Assembly (NCBI RefSeq): GCF_000225705.1
Contig: NZ_JH126471.1
Span: 1 to 53,268 of the forward strand
Direction: 5' to 3'
DNA: 53,268 nt
Source: Collinsella tanakaei YIT 12063
GTDB lineage: Bacteria > Actinomycetota > Coriobacteriia > Coriobacteriales > Coriobacteriaceae
Notes under the pieces: generated by a model
Told to the model about the DNA's origin: nothing
What the model saw: only the letters and a program-made list of their open reading frames with translations
The model's database searches: none
Translations under genes and position numbers: made by a program
Shown here: positions 50,324-53,268 of the stretch, piece by piece
Numbering within the stretch: position 1 is the stretch's first letter
How the letters are laid out: every line of letters begins with the position of its first letter

Positions 50324-51130
50324 ATGTCCTTCACCATCTACAATTTCGAGGATAACAACGACGTCAGCGTCTTGGCTCAGGCCGGGCAATTCAAGGTTAT
50401 CCAGTGGGACCGCGACCTGTCGGTGTCCCCGGATAGCGCGGCGACCGCCTGGTTCTCCGCCCAGATGGATGTGCGTCGCCGCCAGCTTGTGGCGGAGTTG
50501 GACGGAAAGACGGGCGTTACGCTGCAGGCGGGCGCCATGCAGTGGACCGTTGGCTCCGTGCACGCGAACACCGGCGTCAAGAGCGCTGGGGACTTCATGG
50601 GCAAGATGTTCCGCGGCGCCGTGAGCCAGGATTCCGTCATCAAGCCGGAGTATTCGGGTACCGGCAGGCTGGTTTGCGAGCCCACATGGCGCCATCTCCT
50701 GTTGGTCGACCTATCCAAGTGGGGCGGCTCCGTGGTGCTCAACGACGGGCTTTTCCTCGCGTGCGACAGCACCGTCCAGCACTCCCTGCAGCGCCGCTCA
50801 AACCTTTCTAGCGCGGTGGCGGGCAACGAGGGCCTGTTCAACCTAAGGTTGGACGGATCGGGTATCTTGGCGCTCGAATCTCCTTGTCCGGAGGCGGAGG
50901 TGCTCTACGTCGATTTGCAGAACGACGAGCTGCGCGTCGATGGCAACTACGCGCTGGTCTGGACGTCCGGCCTCGAGTTCTCCGTCGAACGATCCGGCAA
51001 GAGCCTTATAGGGTCCGCGGCTTCCGGCGAGGGCCTGGTTAACGTCTACCGCGGCACCGGTCGCATCATGATGGCGCCCATGCAGGCCGCAACGTATTGC
51101 AATGTCTACGCCCCCGATGCCACATCGTAG
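50324..51130 (+). CDS. AIM24 family protein
   Basis: A 268-residue beta-rich protein of the AIM24/TIGR00266-like family, whose molecular role is unclear. Recognisable parts: DVSVLAQAGQFKVIQWDRDL, VTLQAGAMQWTVGSV, GDFMGKMFRGAVSQDSVIKP, YSGTGRLVCEPTWRHLLLVD and a repeat-like C-terminal half (GEGLVNVYRGTGRIMMAP). There are no membrane segments. I chose ATG 50324, with ACGGAGGT 9-16 bases upstream, over a frame opening 105 bases earlier. It is separated from the DraG gene by 117 bases and may be co-transcribed with it. Confidence 0.85.
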   Translation: MSFTIYNFEDNNDVSVLAQAGQFKVIQWDRDLSVSPDSAATAWFSAQMDVRRRQLVAELDGKTGVTLQAGAMQWTVGSVHANTGVKSAGDFMGKMFRGAVSQDSVIKPEYSGTGRLVCEPTWRHLLLVDLSKWGGSVVLNDGLFLACDSTVQHSLQRRSNLSSAVAGNEGLFNLRLDGSGILALESPCPEAEVLYVDLQNDELRVDGNYALVWTSGLEFSVERSGKSLIGSAASGEGLVNVYRGTGRIMMAPMQAATYCNVYAPDATS

Positions 51131-51175
51131 ATTTCCGGTCGAGCTTGATCGGGCCGCGTGGCGCGCCCGCGCGCG

Positions 51176-51586
51176 TTAAATGACGACCCCGTCGCAGTGG
51201 TCGATCTCGTGCTGGATGATTTGGGCTGTGTAGCCGGAAAACGAGCGCTTTCTGGGCGAGAAGTTCTCGTCCTCATACAAAACGGTGATATTGCGGTAGC
51301 GCGTCGCCGGCCTCAGCCCCTCGAGCGACAGACATCCTTCTTCGGTCTCATAGGGATTGGACGAGGATTCGATGACGGGGTTGTACATCAGCAGCGCCTC
51401 CCCTTCGCAATCGACTACGATGATGCGCTTCAAGATGCCGATCATGTTGGCGGCCATCCCTGCGCATCCTCGGCGGTTGGCGGCAAAGGTATCGAGCAGA
51501 TCTTGCGCGACGCTTGCGTCTTGCGCGGTGGCGGGCGCGCTGGGGCGCGAGAGGATGAGCGTTGATTTCATAATGGGGCGGATCAT
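51176..51586 (-). CDS. Peptide deformylase-like protein (short form, altered motif I)
   Basis: The 136 residues have two deformylase motifs intact: EEGCLSLEG (metal ligand Cys85) and QHEIDHCDG (His126, Glu127, His130). Motif I, GxGLAAxQ, reads CAGMAANM, so the oxyanion-stabilising Gln is Met48. The protein ends four residues after motif III, with no C-terminal helix. Similar short deformylases are known in anaerobic Firmicutes and Actinobacteria. Whether it acts on formyl-Met peptides or something else is open; a standard def may exist elsewhere. AGGAGG precedes the ATG. Confidence 0.85.
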   Translation of the reverse strand: MIRPIMKSTLILSRPSAPATAQDASVAQDLLDTFAANRRGCAGMAANMIGILKRIIVVDCEGEALLMYNPVIESSSNPYETEEGCLSLEGLRPATRYRNITVLYEDENFSPRKRSFSGYTAQIIQHEIDHCDGVVI

Positions 51587-51776
51587 GGATTCCTCCTAGA
51601 CGCGTGCTGTACGGGGCAATGGTACCGCAAGCGCGCGCGGCTCCTTACCGTTTTATGCGTCAGCCGTTACGCGCCGCTTGCGCATGGCGGCGTGCCTTGA
51701 GGGTATGGTGGTGGGGGACAGGGATGCGCGCCGAGCAGCCATGGGCCGCCGCGGCAAGAGTGGAAGTGGATGGGAT

Positions 51777-52562
51777 ATGGATATCGACAATGAAAGCCCG
51801 GCGCCTCAGCACGGGGATGCCGTGCAGGCTCAGCCGTTTGACGAGACCTATCGTCGCGGGCCGGTCATTATGCGCGGGCGCATGGTGCCCAAGGACACCA
51901 CGTATGGAAACCTGCTCGCACCCGAAGACTCGACTGATTGGCTCCACATGGATCCATGGCGCGTTATGCGCATCCAGGCGGAGTTCGTGGACGGTTTTGG
52001 CGCCCTTGCGGAGCTCGGTCCCGCTGTGGCGGTTTTTGGATCCGCGAGGACCTCGGTCGATGACAAGATGTATGCTGCCGCGCGCGATGCCGCGACCCAG
52101 GTGGTCCGCGCCGGCTGCGCGGTCATCACCGGCGGAGGCCCCGGCATCATGGAGGCTGCGAACCGCGGTGCGGCGGAGGCGGGCGGCGTGTCGGTTGGCT
52201 TAGGGATCGAGCTTCCCTTTGAGGAGGGCCTCAACCCGTGGGTCAACTTGGGCATGAGCTTTAGGTACTTCTTTGTCCGCAAGACCATGTTCGTCAAATA
52301 CTCAAGCGGCGCCATGGTGTTTCCCGGAGGATTTGGAACCCTGGACGAGATGTTCGAGCTTCTCACCTTGGTCCAGACGCACAAGGTGAAAGAGACGCCG
52401 GTGGCCTTGGTGGGCGAGGATTATTGGCGCGGCCTGTTCGATTGGATCGAGGGCACGGTCCGTGACGCCGGCATGATCGGCGAGCTCGATCACCGCATGG
52501 TCAAGATAACCGACGATGTGGACGAGGCGGTGGCGGTGGCGCTTTCCGGCATGCGGCGGTAG
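51777..52562 (+). CDS. LOG-family protein (TIGR00730-type Rossmann fold)
   Basis: The 261-residue protein belongs to the LOG/'lysine decarboxylase-like' family, whose tested members are nucleoside 5'-monophosphate phosphoribohydrolases (cytokinin-activating type). The diagnostic motifs are present: AVITGGGPGIMEAANRGAAE and VFPGGFGTLDEMFELLTLVQ. The N-terminal ~65 residues (RGPVIMRGR... DWLHMDPWRVMRIQAEFVDG) match the longer actinobacterial form. The start is uncertain: ATG 51777 is followed by MDIDNE; ATG 51741 and TTG 51678 are in frame but extend beyond the usual length. No clean ribosome site decides between them. Confidence 0.88.
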   Translation: MDIDNESPAPQHGDAVQAQPFDETYRRGPVIMRGRMVPKDTTYGNLLAPEDSTDWLHMDPWRVMRIQAEFVDGFGALAELGPAVAVFGSARTSVDDKMYAAARDAATQVVRAGCAVITGGGPGIMEAANRGAAEAGGVSVGLGIELPFEEGLNPWVNLGMSFRYFFVRKTMFVKYSSGAMVFPGGFGTLDEMFELLTLVQTHKVKETPVALVGEDYWRGLFDWIEGTVRDAGMIGELDHRMVKITDDVDEAVAVALSGMRR

Positions 52563-52631
52563 CGCGCGGGGGCGCGCCCGTGGACGGTGTCGCGGCGCAC
52601 TGTTGGCCTAACTAACATAATGCAAGGTAAA

Positions 52632-52676
52632 AGGGATTGGCATCGAGGAGGCTCTTCGAGGTGCTAGTCCCTTCGT
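52632..52676 (+). terminator. Probable terminator after the LOG gene
   Basis: AAGGGATTGGCA can pair with TGCTAGTCCCTT (G-U pairs included), followed by CGTTTATG. The U-tract is short, so efficiency is uncertain. It lies ~75 bases after the stop codon. Confidence 0.55.
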
Positions 52677-52726
52677 TTATGTATGTCAAGCGAGAACCGC
52701 TGACCGAGAAGGTTGCGTTCTACGCA

Positions 52727-52741
52727 GAATAACCGTTATTC
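52727..52741. promoter_or_regulatory. Inverted repeat upstream of the decarboxylase genes (operator-like)
   Basis: GAATAAC-C-GTTATTC is a perfect 7-bp inverted repeat around one base. It lies just before TATACA (52745-52750), a plausible -10, and ~90 bases before the first gene of the operon. The regulator cannot be named. Confidence 0.4.
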
Positions 52742-52830
52742 CTTTATACAATCAACATATTGGACTAGTGCCGTTATGCCTCGCGGATATGGTGCCGACG
52801 GGGAAGCGGTGCGCGAGAGAGGACAGTTGT

Positions 52831-53220
52831 ATGGGATTACGCTCTTGGTTGCGTGAGCGAGCACGGCGCTCGAGCGAGCGGCACCAGGTGGCTGAAGCCC
52901 GGGAGGTAAAGGCAAAGGAGGCGCCGCGCCCGCGAGAGATCGCTCCGGGTTTTGCGGAAGATGAGTGGCAAGAGCTTCCGGCCTATATTCCCGTCGACCC
53001 TGAAGAGCATAGGGTCGCCTGCGTGATCGCCGCCGCCATCGCCGCGGGGGATCGTCCGGAAAGCGAGATGAAGATCCGCCGCGTGAGCATGGCGAACCCC
53101 GAGTATCGCCGCGTTGCGTGCATAGCCACCGCGATAGGTGCCGGTGCGCTGGAAGAAAGCTCGTTTAAGGTACGTCGAATCTACAAGAAGAAGGATATGG
53201 AGAAAGATCATGCTGCGTAA
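52831..53220 (+). CDS. Sodium-pump decarboxylase small-subunit-like protein (MmdD/OadG-type repeat)
   Basis: The 129-residue soluble protein has a basic start, a Pro/Glu linker, and two copies of the motif shared with the cytosolic part of OadG/MmdD-MmdE subunits: HRVACVIAAAIAAGDRPESE...KIRRV (~67-93) and YRRVACIATAIGAGALEESS...KVRRI (~97-122). OadG/MmdD normally have an N-terminal membrane helix, which is missing here. The next gene is a biotin-carrier subunit, so this is probably the assembly subunit of a methylmalonyl-CoA or oxaloacetate decarboxylase (or related carboxyltransferase). ATG 52831 has GAGAGGA upstream. Its 3' end overlaps the next gene by 11 bases. Confidence 0.8.
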   Translation: MGLRSWLRERARRSSERHQVAEAREVKAKEAPRPREIAPGFAEDEWQELPAYIPVDPEEHRVACVIAAAIAAGDRPESEMKIRRVSMANPEYRRVACIATAIGAGALEESSFKVRRIYKKKDMEKDHAA

Positions 53221-53268
53221 GTTCAAGATTTCCATCGATGGAACCCAGTATCTGGTCGAGATGGAGGA
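53210..53268 (+). CDS. Biotin carboxyl carrier protein of a decarboxylase (partial, 5' end)
   Basis: Only the first 19 codons fall inside the window; they read MLRKFKISIDGTQYLVEME. This strongly resembles the N terminus of the biotin-carrier (gamma) subunit of methylmalonyl-CoA/oxaloacetate decarboxylases, whose biotinyl domain would follow beyond the right edge. The ATG overlaps the end of the MmdD/OadG-like gene, and GGAGAAAG lies a few bases upstream. Confidence 0.75.
   Translation, partial: MLRKFKISIDGTQYLVEME

Noticed and set aside
1-53268. CRISPR array, insertion sequence or prophage
   Set aside because: I saw no regularly spaced direct repeats, transposase or integrase genes, or phage structural genes in either strand.

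Overview
The window looks like chromosomal DNA of a strictly anaerobic, high-GC actinobacterium. The best guess is a gut-type Coriobacteriia, Collinsella/Olsenella-like. Grounds: high GC through most of the window, a Gram-positive/actinobacterial LexA box (GAAC-N4-GTTC), a superoxide reductase, the anaerobic (CbiD/CbiG/CbiK) cobalamin route, a C69 dipeptidase and a biotin-dependent decarboxylase operon at the right edge. The genus is inference; no taxonomic search was possible.

Layout. 1-460: 3' end of a 23S rRNA gene, 5S rRNA and a strong terminator. 600-5400: an AT-richer stretch with a superoxide reductase, a large protein resembling glutamine-dependent NAD synthetase but lacking its catalytic residues, and ruvC-ruvA-ruvB behind a LexA box. 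5400-8600: fhs and folD (one-carbon metabolism; a structured leader precedes folD) and a cold-shock gene with a terminator-like hairpin in its leader. 8700-12700: a C69 dipeptidase with an acidic insert, a phasin-like helical protein and an ABC1/UbiB kinase-like protein.

12700-18400 (minus strand): a cobalamin-riboswitch-controlled operon coding for an exported CbiK-type cobaltochelatase, a small lipoprotein, a lipoprotein solute-binding protein, a FecCD-type permease and an ATPase with a C-terminal extension. 18580-34280 (plus strand): an almost uninterrupted corrin-to-cobalamin operon, cbiF-cbiD-cbiL-cbiG-cbiH-cbiET-cbiA-cobT-cobU-cobS-(mini cobU)-cobC-cbiB-cobD-cbiP-cbiC-cbiJ, mostly joined by 4-base start/stop overlaps. 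Together the two units cover cobalt insertion, corrin ring synthesis, amidation, aminopropanol attachment and nucleotide-loop assembly. No cytosolic cobaltochelatase, uroporphyrinogen methyltransferase or cobalt transporter is present in the window.

34200-46000: housekeeping genes: histidine phosphatase, RlmA-type 23S methyltransferase, GNAT, a MetG-like tRNA ligase with an altered KMSKS loop, a DUF3267-type membrane metalloprotease, a dispersed queuosine set (queH, queA, tgt), a radical-SAM HemW-like enzyme and a tail-anchored coiled-coil protein. 46000-53268: Ca2+/Na+ antiporter, Sel1-repeat protein, a macrodomain-HTH fusion followed by an ADP-ribosylglycohydrolase, an AIM24 protein, a peptide deformylase variant, a LOG-family protein, and the start of a biotin-dependent decarboxylase operon.

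Best candidates for something under-described: the riboswitch-controlled exported cobaltochelatase/ABC operon, the pseudo-NAD-synthetase beside ruvCAB, the apparent division of CobU motifs between two proteins, and the macrodomain-HTH/DraG pair. No CRISPR array, tRNA, insertion sequence or prophage was seen.
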